Below the pieces are notes generated by a model. It had not been told where the DNA came from. It did no database searches and saw only the letters and a program-made list of their open reading frames with translations. 64,000 nucleotides of DNA from contig CAUYUJ010015017.1 of assembly GCA_963575745.1 (NCBI GenBank), positions 1 to 64,000 on the forward strand. Reading direction: 5' to 3'. Source of the DNA: Prorocentrum cordatum. Taxonomy: Eukaryota > Sar > Dinophyceae > Prorocentrales > Prorocentraceae. The translations under genes were made by a program, and so were the position numbers. Below are positions 52,547 through 62,577 of this stretch, piece after piece (the stretch's first letter is position 1; each line of letters starts with the position of its first letter).

Positions 52547-53110
52547 CTAGCGGAGGTGCTGAGAGAGAGGCGCGGCCTGAGCCAGGCACATGAGGAGGAG
52601 GTGGCGGGAGGAGCATGGCGGGAGGGGCTGGCGCGGCCGGTCCCTGGCCCTGCGCGGCCGCCCACGCCCCCCGTGGCCCGCCCTTCGGCGGTGGAGATGC
52701 CACCTGGATTGGGAAGGATGCCCGAGCCAGGACGGCCAGCCAGGGAGGAGAAGGGGTCAGCTCGAGGTTGGGAGCCCAAGCGGCGGGCAACCGACTTGGG
52801 CGGTCAAGGAGTCGACTTGCGGGGCAGCACAGTGCGGGCCGAGCTGGGCCGAGGCCCCCCGACGGGTCGACCAGGTCATGACCCCACACCACCTCCCATG
52901 GACTTGTTCGAACATCGGGCTGGCCCGACCTTCGGGGTCCCGGCGAGGAGAGCTCGAGTGAGTTTCGATGAGGAAGAGTATGGCCCGTCGGAGAAGTTAC
53001 GGTGGTCAGCTGGAGCACTCGGCGACCCCGAGGACAAGGGCAGCGACGGAATGGTTAAGGTCATGGCGGACATCGCGTACAACCTCGACCTAACGAACAA
53101 GCGGGCGTAG
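52547..53110 (+). CDS. gag-like polyprotein, segment 3 (between TAG codons)
   Basis: Same frame again; about 187 residues, starting with a charged helix (LAEVLRERRGLSQAHEEEV), then Pro/Gly/Arg-rich linker, then a folded-looking end (MVKVMADIAYNLDLTNKRA) before TAG 53108. No family motif by itself; it links segments 2 and 4. Confidence 0.5.
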   Translation, partial: LAEVLRERRGLSQAHEEEVAGGAWREGLARPVPGPARPPTPPVARPSAVEMPPGLGRMPEPGRPAREEKGSARGWEPKRRATDLGGQGVDLRGSTVRAELGRGPPTGRPGHDPTPPPMDLFEHRAGPTFGVPARRARVSFDEEEYGPSEKLRWSAGALGDPEDKGSDGMVKVMADIAYNLDLTNKRA

Positions 53111-54765
53111 GACGCAGCGGCGGGGAAGATGGGCACCCTCCAGTCGATCACGAAGGACCACGAGCTGCTTGTCCTGGCGGCGCGTGGATGCGGACGGTTC
53201 CGGGTGGCCATTTGCCCGGACGTCTTGGGCCGAGCGCTCGTCAAGGCACTCCTGCGCATGGCGGAGCATTCCTCGGCGTTGTTCAAGCACCACCGCTGGC
53301 CTACCCTGATCAACTACCGGATCGCCTTTGGCATCGCGTCGGGGTCATGGGGAGGTAAGTCGGTCGAGACGCTGGCCGCTCACGCGCTCAGCGTGGCCGA
53401 CTGGGTGACTTGCCCAGAGGAGTTGTTCGATGACTACGTACCCACGACAGAGTACAAGATCGAGCCGCGACCGAAGCAGCCTGTGGATATGTTGAAGTGG
53501 GCACGGCAGGCTCGCAACGGCATATGGGCGGTATGTTTGGCGTATGGAGCTGAGCACTGGGGCGAGAGGAGCGAGGCTTTGGACTACCTCATCCGGCAGC
53601 GCGAGGCGAAGCCGCGGAAGTATACCGCCCGTTTCATTCAGGATGCCTGGGAAGAGCTGAACGGGCGGTGGTGGGAGGAGCTTCGGTGGAAGGTGAAGGA
53701 GGTGCAGCGCTACTGCAACAAGGAGCTCATGAGGAAGGAGGACTTTATCTTCGCTGCTCGGACGCCGACGCCAGAAGGACCACCGCTGCTGACACTGCCT
53801 ACGACTTTCGAGGTGGGGGACCCGGACGGGTACTTCCAGACGGTTATCTTCGAGCGCCTGGTCAAGACCGCGGACAACGCCTACTGGGAGAACGCTCACC
53901 GTGCCCAGCTGCGTCCACTCGCAGCCGGAGGAGTGGAGGAGGTCGAGGAGCGCCGCCCAGCAGGAGGTCTGCCCCGGCTCCCTTCAGGGGGCGGGGGCGG
54001 AGGGAAGGTTGGCGGTCTGACAGGAGGCGGAGGAGGAGGAGCAGGAGGAGGTGCCCTGAAGGCTGGAGCGAGCAAGGTCAAACTCCCGCCAGAAGTCCTC
54101 TCGGCTCTGACGGGGCCCGAGGTGGCGGAATCGGTCAAACACGGGCCGAACGACTCCAAGGGAAAGCCCAAATGTTGGGATGCAGCTTGCCACGATGGGT
54201 GCTCTAAAACGGCCACCACGTGTCAGCGGCCCCACGCCGAAGGCATCAAGAGTGCTGACAGGGCGCACTGGACTGTGAAGGCGCAGTACATCAAGCGGGG
54301 AGGTCTAAAGACGGGACCGAAGATAAAGATCGAGGATCGGCTCGTCAAGATCATGCAGCTCCGAGCGGATGCCCAGAAGGAGCAGGCCGCGAAGGTGCAG
54401 GAAGGCAAGGATCAGGCAGCGCAACGAGGTGGTCGGCGGGGAGGAGCAACGGAAGCTGGCCGATCCGTGGTGGCGGAGGAAGCCGCCAAGCCGCCCGGGG
54501 AGAACGCGGACATGGAGTACACCACTCAGGAGCGCGAGCTCCAGGAGTTGGTGCAGGGCCCTGATGAGAGCTGGATGCGGGACCACGGAGGCCAAGCCGC
54601 GGTTGTATGCCCACTCGAACTGCCGGAAGACGTGCCAGAGGTGGCGAAGGTTCACATGGCGATGGCGGACCAGGTCCGCAGCTCGCCGGAAGCAAAGTTG
54701 GTGGCGGACGCGCCGAACCGTCTCCGTTCATATTGTCATGGCCGCTTGCTGGATGGGTACCTCGG
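53111..54765 (+). CDS. gag-like polyprotein, segment 4 with zinc-finger-like motif
   Basis: Same frame. Contains the core I associate with dinoflagellate retroelement Gag-like proteins: LVLAARGCGRFRVAICPDVL, HHRWPTLINYRIAFGIASGS, WARQARNGIWAVCLAYGAEH, AWEELNGRWWEELRW and DPDGYFQTVIFERL. A Gly-rich linker follows, then a CCCH-like cysteine motif (CWDAACHDGCSKTATTCQ then RPH) near residue 355 of this segment, and a Lys/Gln-rich tail. Likely a nucleic-acid-binding capsid-like protein. The frame fails near 54.74-54.78 kb, at or beside CTCGGGGGCAG. Confidence 0.65.
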
Positions 54766-55333
54766 GGGCAGATCACCACGATCGAGGAGATCCTGCAGGA
54801 CGCTGTGGAGCTGGGAGATGAGGAGTTGGCGGGCCAGGCCCGGCCGTACTTGGCGTCACGGGTGGAACGAGTTGGGGGAGAACTTGCGGGTCCAGAGGTG
54901 CACGAGGGCAAAGTGGCGTGGGGGCCAGCGGAGGAACCAGGACGTGGCCGAGTTCATATCAAGGGGCGCATCTGGGACATCCTGGATTACAGAGACCAGC
55001 TGGCCGTCACCGAGGAGTTGGCGGAGTACCTACCTGAGTGCCAGGCTGGGGAGGCTGAGGAGAGACAGTGCGCCTTCATCAACACGGCCGCGGCACACCT
55101 GCACTCCAAGGGTGAGGGCGACCCGTCCGTGGCGGAGGTGATGGAACTGGCGCAGCAGTGGCGCGTCGCCATGTGGGAGGAAGCTAAGCAGGCTGAGACG
55201 TTCATGGGGCCGCCCGACGCTTACATTCCCATCACCGAGTCGGACGTGAGGATGTTCTGCCACGACACGCTCCACCTGAGTCATGACAAGGACTACCGGA
55301 CCCTGGCAGCCTTCCCGCCGACCGCGCTGCGGG
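54760..55333 (+). CDS. gag-like polyprotein, segment 5 in shifted frame, cut by gap
   Basis: From about 54.77 kb the coherent reading moves to another frame (ITTIEEILQDAVELGDEELA, GRIWDILDYRDQLAVTEELA, FMGPPDAYIPITESDVRMFC) and runs into the N gap. It is helical and acidic, plausible as the gag-pol linker. Any protease, integrase or reverse transcriptase would lie in or beyond the gap, and none is visible after it. Confidence 0.55.
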
Positions 55334-55433
55334 NNNNNNNNNNNNNNNNNNNNNNNNNNNNNNNNNNNNNNNNNNNNNNNNNNNNNNNNNNNNNNNNNNN
55401 NNNNNNNNNNNNNNNNNNNNNNNNNNNNNNNNN
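55334..55433. other. assembly gap (100 N)
   Basis: Exactly 100 Ns, the usual placeholder for a gap of unknown size. The 3' part of the retroelement is missing here. Confidence 0.99.
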
Positions 55434-55567
55434 GCGGCGGGGGGGGCGCGGGAGGGCGGCGCGCGGGGGGAGGCGCCCCGACGAGGGGCCTCCCGGCGCC
55501 GAGAGGCCCTCGCGCGGTGGGCCCCCCCCCCCCCCCAAAGCCCCTCGAGCGCAGCCAGGGCCCATCC

Positions 55568-55762
55568 TTTTGGGTCGGGCCTGTCCCCCACTGCAGGGGG
55601 ATTTTCGACGAGACATGAAGAATGTCCCCAAACTGATCCAAGAATGCTCCAAAAATAGTCTGGGGACTATTTTTGAAATTGTTTTTTGCCTTTTCGGGGC
55701 ATTTTGGGGTATTTTTGTATTTTCGTCGAACATCCCCTTGTAGGGGGACACGCCCGACATAA
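55568..55762 (+). mobile_element. family A hAT-like MITE, complete (copy A7)
   Basis: 195 bp from TTTTGGGTCGGGCCTGTCCC to GGGGGACACGCCCGACATAA, with ATTTTCGACGA and TTTTCGTCGAACAT inner arms. The perfect 8-bp duplication GCCCATCC flanks it (55560-55567, 55763-55770). Confidence 0.92.
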
Positions 55763-55790
55763 GCCCATCCCGACGACAGGGCTGATGTTC

Positions 55791-55956
55791 ATGAAGGGGC
55801 CCTGGGGCACACAAACAAACAGACACAAAGAACAGGATTCCCCCTATTTTCCTGTATTTTCGGGGTTCTTGTCTTCCCCCCCACTCCCCATAGTTTCCCA
55901 TATTTTCTGGGGGATCGACGATTCATTGTGTCTGTGTGATTTTTTCCCTCCTGAGG
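55791..55956 (-). mobile_element. family C element (copy C3)
   Basis: Reverse orientation: GAAGGGGCCCTGGGGCACAC, CATATTTTCTGGGGGATCGA, CGATTCATTGTGTCTGTGTG and TTTTTTCCCTCCTGAG. Matches intron 3 of the secreted-protein gene along its length. Abuts A8. Confidence 0.8.
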
Positions 55957-56093
55957 TAAGTCGGGCCTGTCCTTCTACAGGCCGATTTTGGACGAAATAT
56001 AAAAGAGACCCCAAAAATGCATCAAAAAACGTCCCCCAACCATTTTTTGACTGTTCTGGAATACTCCGCCTGTGCAGGGACAGGCCCGGCTTA
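55957..56093 (+). mobile_element. family A element creating a consensus splice donor (copy A8)
   Basis: TAAGTCGGGCCTGTCCTTCT to GCAGGGACAGGCCCGGCTTA, 137 bp. The preceding GAGG turns the left end into AG|GTAAGT, and the right end reads CTTAAG|G. The junctions therefore match consensus donor and AG|G acceptor sites. Confidence 0.8.
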
Positions 56094-56129
56094 AGGCTCA
56101 TGATGCCGCCCTTACTGGGCCTTGGAAGC

Positions 56130-56215
56130 GACGACGACGACGCCGACGCCGACGCCAACGCCGACGACGCCGACGCCGACGCCGACGACGACGACGACGC
56201 CGACGACGACGACGG
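56130..56215 (+). repeat. (GAC/GCC)n microsatellite
   Basis: GACGACGCCGACGCC-type triplets. Confidence 0.92.
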
Positions 56216-56499
56216 ACGGCGAGACCCTGAAATACGACGTCACGACAAAGTCGCTGCATCGTCCGAAACCTCGACAGGAGCTCAGTAGGCCCTGGTGACG
56301 GCAAAGTTGCCGGTTCCATCGCCGTTTTTTTCTCTCCAATTCCGTCGCCGTTCTTCTTGCTGGTTCGGGTTCCGGCTCCCGCTCCAGAGCCGCTGTGGGT
56401 TGCCGTTTTTTAGCTCTTGCCGCCTTCGCGAGACACTGTTTCGGGAACGATGAAAAAATACAAAAAACCCACTCAATGGATGGTTTGATCAGTAAAAAG

Positions 56500-56600
56500 A
56501 TCGACTGGGAACCCGGGAACCCGGCACTCACTGAAATCGGCCCGGAACCGATAACCAGGAACCCGGGAACCCGGAACCGGGAACCCGGGAACCAAGCCAG
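56500..56600 (+). repeat. GGGAACCC repeats
   Basis: GGGAACCCGGGAACCCGG-type units with short interruptions. Confidence 0.8.
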
Positions 56601-56669
56601 CCACCATAATCGGCGGGGCACTTTCGCCAAATCCTTCAATTTCCTCTAGGACCCCTTCAGTGCATGTAC

Positions 56670-57930
56670 TGATTGGGGAACTGTTTTGGAAACGATGAAA
56701 AAATTGCTCTGCCGTTTCCGGAGCCCACTGCGATGCGGCCATCGTGCCACCACACGGAGCGCTGCACAAGAGGGAACGATTCCGCGGTGGACAGGCCTCC
56801 CTTTAATTAACCACCCTTTAGCAAAAACGGCCTAGGACCGAAACCGACGGACCTGGACCCGCAAAATGACGGCAACGACGCTCTCTCGCGAACCGAAAAC
56901 GGCCAATTTGCTCATCGACGTGTCAGGGTAGGAGGTCTATCAACCTCCGACACCCATACCCCGATGGTGGCTGCCCAGATCGGTGCATACGACCTGCTGG
57001 CCCTGCCAGGGCGGCACGTGCACCGACCCCGCACAGTGCGGGCCCACCAAGGGCCGGCGCACGTGCAGAGAGGTCGGCGTGCTGCCAGAGTGGGCGCTGG
57101 GGAAAGAAGGAGCGAAGGGGCCCTTGGGGCCACGGGAGGCCTCGGCCACGCAGAAGTTCCCCGACCTAGATCTCAAGGGCGATCTCAGGGACGCTCCGAG
57201 AAAAACGGCTCTGCCGTTTACGGAGCCCACTGCGATGCGGCCATCCTGCCACCACACGGAGAGCGCTGCACAAGCAGGAACGCTGGGGTGCACGGTTTCC
57301 CCCAGGGCCGTAGGCGACCTGAGGAGGAGGAGGAGGAGGAGGAGGAGGAGGAGGAGGAGGCGGAGGAGGAGGAGGAGGAGGGGAGGATTAGGAGGAGTCG
57401 GAGGAGGAGGAGGAGAGGGGAGGAGGATTAGGAGGAGGCGGCGGAGGGGATAGGAGGAGGAGGAGAGGGAGGAGGAGGAGGAGGAGGAGGCGGAGGAGGC
57501 GGAGGAGGAGGAGGAGGAGAGAGGAGGAGGACGGGTCGCCCAAGTACTTCGGAGAAACTCTCCACTCCAAGAGACACTGCTTCGGGAACGATGGAAACAC
57601 TGCTCTGCCGTCTCCGGAGCCCACGGCGGCGGGCGCCCGCCCCCCGAGAGGCCCTCCGACGGGCGTGGTGTGCCTGCTCTCCGTGCCGCTTGCTCTGCCG
57701 CGGCGTTTTTCTTCGGCCTCCGCGAGCCCGGCCTCCTCCTCCTCCTCCTCCTCCTCCTCATCATCATCATCATCATCATCCTCTTCCTCCTCCTCCTCCT
57801 CCTTCTCCTCTGTTCATACCCCTCCTCCTCTTCCTCCTCCTCCTCCTCCTCTTCCTCCTCCTCCTCCTCCTCCTCCTCCTCCTCTGCGATGCGGCCATCG
57901 TGCACCGCACGGAGGGCGCTGCACAAACGG
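56670..57930 (+). repeat. dispersed ~90-bp repeat, about four copies
   Basis: GCTCTGCCGTTTCCGGAGCC then CACTGCGATGCGGCCATCGT and CACACGGAGCGCTGCACAA appears at about 56705 and 57211. Partial copies lie at 57601 (left part) and 57886 (right part). The last two are separated by (CTC)n, as if a unit had been split. Confidence 0.7.
57318..57535 (+). repeat. (GGA)n tract
   Basis: GGA triplets with GCGGAGG and ATTAGGAGG interruptions. Confidence 0.92.
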
Positions 57931-58210
57931 CGCGAGACGGGGGCGGCTCTCCCCTCGCCACGGCGGGCCTCGCGGCCACGCCTGGGCTCTCCCCGACCTC
58001 GCTCCGAGGAGCGGCCCGAGGAGGGGGAGGAACAGGAGGAGGAGGAGAGGAGGAGGAGGAGGAGGAGGAGGAGGAGGAGGAGGAGGAGGAGGAGGAGGAG
58101 GAGGAGGAGGAGGAGGAGGAGGATGAGGAGGAGGAGGAGGAGGAGGAGGAGGAGGAGGAGGAGGAGGAGGAGGAGGAGGAGGAGGAGGAGGAGGAGGAGG
58201 AGGAGAGAGG
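57730..58210 (+). repeat. (CTC)n and (GGA)n tracts in inverted arrangement
   Basis: CTC with an internal (CAT)n patch at 57730-57885, then GGA at 58020-58210. Complementary arms with a 135-bp unique loop. Confidence 0.92.
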
Positions 58211-58586
58211 AGGACGACTGGGCTCCCCGACCTCGGTCCAAGGAGCGCCCCGAAGATCCGAGCCCCTCCAGAGCCCAAAGTGGTCATCTTCGCTGTACAG
58301 CAGGAGCCCGACCACGAGAAACCCTCCACAAGAAACCCAACCCTGAGACCCCAGGACGTCCATTGCTTTTCGGTGTGGGAACGTCACGCCTTCCACAGCA
58401 AAACCATCGACACCCAGGAAACCCAGGGCACCCTGGAGGCAAGCAGGGTGTTTATTGGCATGGGCCTCCACTGTATCTCAGCGTCTTCGCTGCACATGTG
58501 CGCGGCCAACGTCGGCGCTGTTCGGAGGGGCGAGCGCGGCGAGGAGTGAGCGAAGTTCGGGAAGAGTGCCCCCCCGCTTCGGAGCC
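58211..58586. other. possible exon, strand uncertain
   Basis: A varied + frame (VVIFAVQQEPDHEKPSTRNP; DVHCFSVWERHAFHSKTI) and a varied - frame overlap. Either could be coding; neither can be supported. Confidence 0.25.
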
Positions 58587-58765
58587 TACAGTCAACCCGT
58601 ATTGTAAGGATGCGCGGTAAGGATGCAAGGGCCTTGGAGGGTCATGCTAACTTTTTTCGAACGAGGTGGACCAGCGAAAGCCGCTAAGGATGGGCCGAAG
58701 GGGCAAACATGCAAGGGTACCCTTGGGAAGGTTGCCCATCCTTACTACTATGCGAGTTGACTGTA
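58587..58765. mobile_element. family N inverted-repeat element (copy N1)
   Basis: TACAGTCAACCCGTATTGTA then AGGATG at left; CATCCTTACTACTATGCGAG then TTGACTGTA at right. Interior GCAAGGGTACCCTTGGGAAG. A fragment (TGCAGTCAACCCGCACAGTA) lies in intron 4 at 5443-5520. Confidence 0.75.
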
Positions 58766-59044
58766 CCCCTCCAATGATCCTCGACGTCTGGATTTTTGGC
58801 TCAAAACTCTGGCCTCCAGCGGCCGTTCGGGGCGATCTGGGCAGCTGCGGGCGCCTCTCGTGCGGTGCAAATGCAACCCCCTGTCTGCGTTGCAAATCAC
58901 CTGCTCCTTTTTCGTCACTGGCTCGACACACCCATGTGCACGTGCGCGACCCGTAGATCGTTTGAGCACCAGCCTGGACGTGCCAAGCCGACTGTGTGGA
59001 AGTGTCTGGGCCATGGCGCCTTGAACCATGACCGAAACTGAACG

Positions 59045-59170
59045 CGGAAACGTCGTGTCGATCTTGGTCAGTGCCGATCTTGGTCAGCGTCGCTCCGTGT
59101 ATCGGCCTTGCAATTTGTGTCGACGGCCGGGATGGACCATGACCAAGGTCGGCATCGACAGGATCCCGCG
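59045..59170. repeat. dispersed repeat R (copy R2, inverted)
   Basis: GCGGAAACGTCGTGTCGATC, TTGGTCAGTGCCGATC and AAGGTCGGCATCGACAGGAT then CCC are the reverse complement of blocks at 47276-47415. Confidence 0.6.
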
Positions 59171-59337
59171 GCATCTTGGCCATGGTCCCTCCGACCAGCC
59201 ATAACTGGGGGAGCCGTGGTCCTTCCCCCCCTTGGGGAACGCATCGCGCCGACGATCCCTCGAGAGGGGCGTCGACATCGATGGGCCCCCGCAGGGGGGT
59301 AAGGACCACAGCTCCCCCAGCTGTGGCTGGCCTCTCC

Positions 59338-59475
59338 CTCCTCCTCCTCCTCCTCCTCCTCCTCCTCCTCCTCCTCTCTCATCTTTGGCCCCTCCTCCTC
59401 ATCTCCTCCTCCTCCTCTCCTCCTCATCTTGGCCCTCCTCCTCCTCCTCCTCCTCCTCCTCCTCCTCCTCCTCCA
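59338..59475 (+). repeat. (CTC)n tract
   Basis: CTC triplets with CATC interruptions. Confidence 0.92.
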
Positions 59476-60229
59476 TGGTCCCCGTGCTTCCTCCCTCGAC
59501 CCCCCCCCACCCGAGCTGGGGCGCGGGCGCGGGCGGCGACAGGGTGCGCCTCAGGCCGGTCGCCGCCTGCCGCCAGCCGCGCGCGCACCCCGAGCGCGCG
59601 CGCGCGCCCCCGACGCGGCGGCGGCCGGCGGCGGCCGGCCGCGGCGCGCCGAGCGCGCTGTGGCTCGCGGGCGCTTCTTTTATTTCGGCGTCTCGGCATT
59701 GGGCCGGAAGGGGGGGGGGAGGGGAGGGGGGGAGAGTGGGAAGGGGGCGGGGAAAGGGGGGGGGGGAAGGGGAAAGGGGAAGGGGCGGAAAAGGGGGGGG
59801 GGAAAGGGGGGGGGGGTCTGGCTCCAGACCGCTGCCTGATGCGCCTGCCTGGAGCCGTGGGTCCCACGAGGGGAGGCCCCCCGCCTGCTCGGAACAGGCG
59901 CAAGGAGCAGGCAAGAGCTCTCCACGGACGGGGGGGGGGAAAGGGGGGGTGCGAGGGCCCGCCCCGATCGGCAAGACAACGGACAGAAAACGATCGCGTC
60001 CCCGAGACCCTGGCGTTGCATCTTCTTGCGCGACGGGCGGTGCTGTTTCTGCCTCGGGCCTGGGGCCCTCGCGCGTCGATGCGGCCCGACGGATGCCGCG
60101 GGGAGGCGGCGCCCCAGGCTCATGCTGAGTTTTCGCTGTGTTTAGCAGCTCAGTTCACCAGCGTGCGTTCTTCATGCACGTGTGGCCCCCCAGTGTGTAT
60201 TCTGGTCGATCTATGTGGTACTATCTGTG
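59476..60229. other. GC-rich with long G-runs; no assigned gene
   Basis: Contains CG-dense sequence at 59520-59660 and G/A-only runs at about 59709-59816 (GGGGGAAAGG). Open frames are compositional. Confidence 0.4.
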
Positions 60230-62570
60230 TGATGCAACCTACGTGTCGAATTTCATCTTGCCGAATCTGAAACTGTCAACACCACTGCTCGCGCAATCAT
60301 CACACCCACCCACCCGCAACTTGGTTTGCAAAACCAATGTGGTGGCAATTGCGACGACTGTTCGGCGCTGGCTCGCGCATCGCCTCGGCCGCGATAGCGC
60401 GCAGGCTCGCGCGCACAGCGGCCAGCTAGTCTGACGCGACCGACGCGGCCGCGGTGGCGCTGACCGCTGGGGACTTCCCAGCGCGTCTCGCACGCCGCGC
60501 TCACGCGCGGGCACGTCAGTGCGAGTCGGTTACGTGCGCGGTATCATACCGATGTCGACACCTGCAAACACGATGATAGTAGCGGTGCTGGTGACGATGC
60601 GGACAATGACGACGGCAAGGCCACTGACGGCGCCGATGCTGATCACGCCGACGACGATGATGGTAACCTCGCGTCTGTGATCAAAGCTGTGCTGAAGATT
60701 TCAACATGCGCGCGGCAGACGCGCGCGAATGGCCCGCCTTGTAGTATTTGACACGGGCCGTGCCCCCCCCCCAAGACGCGCGCAAGGGCGTTCCAATGAT
60801 TCCGACATGGATTTTTTTCTGACATTTTCTTGAATATTCGCGCGTGCTCGAGCGCCGGCTTTTTGGAACATCCCTGTTGCGAAACCATCCTCTTTCATGT
60901 ATGTATGTATGTATGTATGTATGTACATATATATGTATGTATGTATGTATGTACGTACGTACGTACGTATGTATGTATGTATGTATGTATGTATGTATGT
61001 ATGTATGTGTGTGTATATATATATATATATGCGTGGGTAATTGGGCTATTCGGTGTTGAAATCCTTGCGGAGCCTCCACTTTTGACGGGTTTCGGCATGC
61101 GTGCGCGACGACGCGCGCGTGTGCATGTCGTCCCGTTTTTTGCAAAAAGGATTCTTGCGACAACACGCGCGCAAAAGGCATTCGAATGATTTTGACACGC
61201 GCGAGCGAGAGGCACACTTGGTCGCATTTGATGAACATGTTGAAAGAAGGTCTGGTTTTCTTAAGAACTCGGAAGGGTGCGAGCGCAGGCCTTATTTGAT
61301 AATTCCTGTTGCGAAAGCGCATGTGTTATAAGAGCAGACATATTTCCAGGACGCTCGATTTTTCATACATACGACACCTGAAGTTGATAACAGATTTCGG
61401 CATGCACGCGCGACGACGCGCGCGCACTTCGTCTCCCTTTTTTCCACTCACGTTCGCAAGCAACTGATTTTTAATAAACGAGTGAGCGCGCAGAGAACTT
61501 TGTGCAAAGGGTGAAAGGCGCCGACCTGGGATTGCCTGGGATGGCACGAACTGGAATTTCGGATTGACAAATGTGAAGAATCAGATGATACAAACAAAAA
61601 CATACGACAAGGTGAGACATTAAGTCTGGTGGTGGGGGGAAGCGGGGTCGATCCTAATGTTCTTGTAGGCAAGAAAACCTCAGTGGAACAACCCGTGTTG
61701 TGCAACCTATGCGGCGCAAGTGAGGTGATACAGTCTATGTGATGCAATCTGCGTGGTGCAACCCGCCCTGCTGAGTATGAAGTTATCAATCCCACTGCCC
61801 GCGCAAACATCCCAACCACCCGCCCGTATCTTGGTGGGCAGCACGCTAGCCCGCGCATGCTCGCGCGCGCAGCGACCAGCTAGTGCGGCGCGACCGACGC
61901 GGCCGCGGTGGCGGCGACCGCTGGTCACTTCCAGCGGGCACTTCGGTGCGAGTCGGTGACGTGGGCGGGCGCGGTATCATGACGATGCCGACAACGGTAG
62001 ACACGATGATGAGTAGCGATGATGGTGGCGATGGTGGCGATGACCACGCCAAGGCCGATGACGGCGCCGATGTTCATCACGCCCGCCGAAAACGATGACG
62101 ATGTTCTCGCGTCGGCGATCAAAAGGTTTTGAAGGGGTTCGACATGCGCGCGCGGCTGACGCGCGCGAGTGGCCCGCGTGGTACTATTCGACATGGGCCG
62201 TGACCCCTCCCAGCAATGAGTTCGACACGCGGCGCGGAAAGGCCCGTTTGGCAGAATTAGATGAACACATTGGGGAACCGATGGTTCCCTTAAGACTCCG
62301 CAAGACCGCGGGCGCAGTTTGTTGTTTTTTGTTGTTCTTTGTGGGGGACTTATGTTGCACAGCCTTGTGCTTCGAGATATGTTTTCGGGACGCGCGCGCG
62401 AAGACGCGTAATTTTTTTTTGGGTGAAAACCATTGTTGTGAAACCCTACACATAATGTTTCGTGACAGTCGATTTTGGAATCCATACGAAACCTGGTGTT
62501 TTTGACTGATTTCAGCATCGGCGCGCGACGACGCGCGTGTGTGCACTTCGTCATGTTTCTGTATTTTTTT
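60230..62570 (+). repeat. diverged tandem duplication, 1.51-kb spacing
   Basis: TGTGATGCAACCTACGTG (60227) corresponds to TGTGATGCAATCTGCGTG (61737). The following ~500 bp match through CGACCGACGCGGCCGCGGTG and GCGAGTCGGT(T/G)ACGTG to AACATGCGCGCGGCAGACGC / GACATGCGCGCGCGGCTGAC. A sub-motif GCGCGACGACGCGCGCGTGT recurs at about 61101, 61406 and 62521. Oddly, GCGCGC-rich patches alternate with AT-rich stretches. No gene assigned. Confidence 0.75.
60893..61033 (+). repeat. (ATGT)n with (ACGT)n and (AT)n patches
   Basis: TATGTATG tetramers, a CGTACGTACGTA patch at 60952-60967 and (AT)n at 61015-61030. The only long tetranucleotide tract in the window. Confidence 0.95.
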
Positions 62571-62577
62571 GCTTGTT

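Noticed and set aside
56940-57310. Cysteine-containing exon (TTCWPCQGGTCTDPAQCGPT)
   Set aside because: The stretch is short, overlaps dispersed repeat copies downstream and has no supporting splice sites; not enough to call.
60701-61322. Tyr/Ile/His/Thr repeat frames over (ATGT)n
   Set aside because: Tetranucleotide repeat translation; not protein-like.
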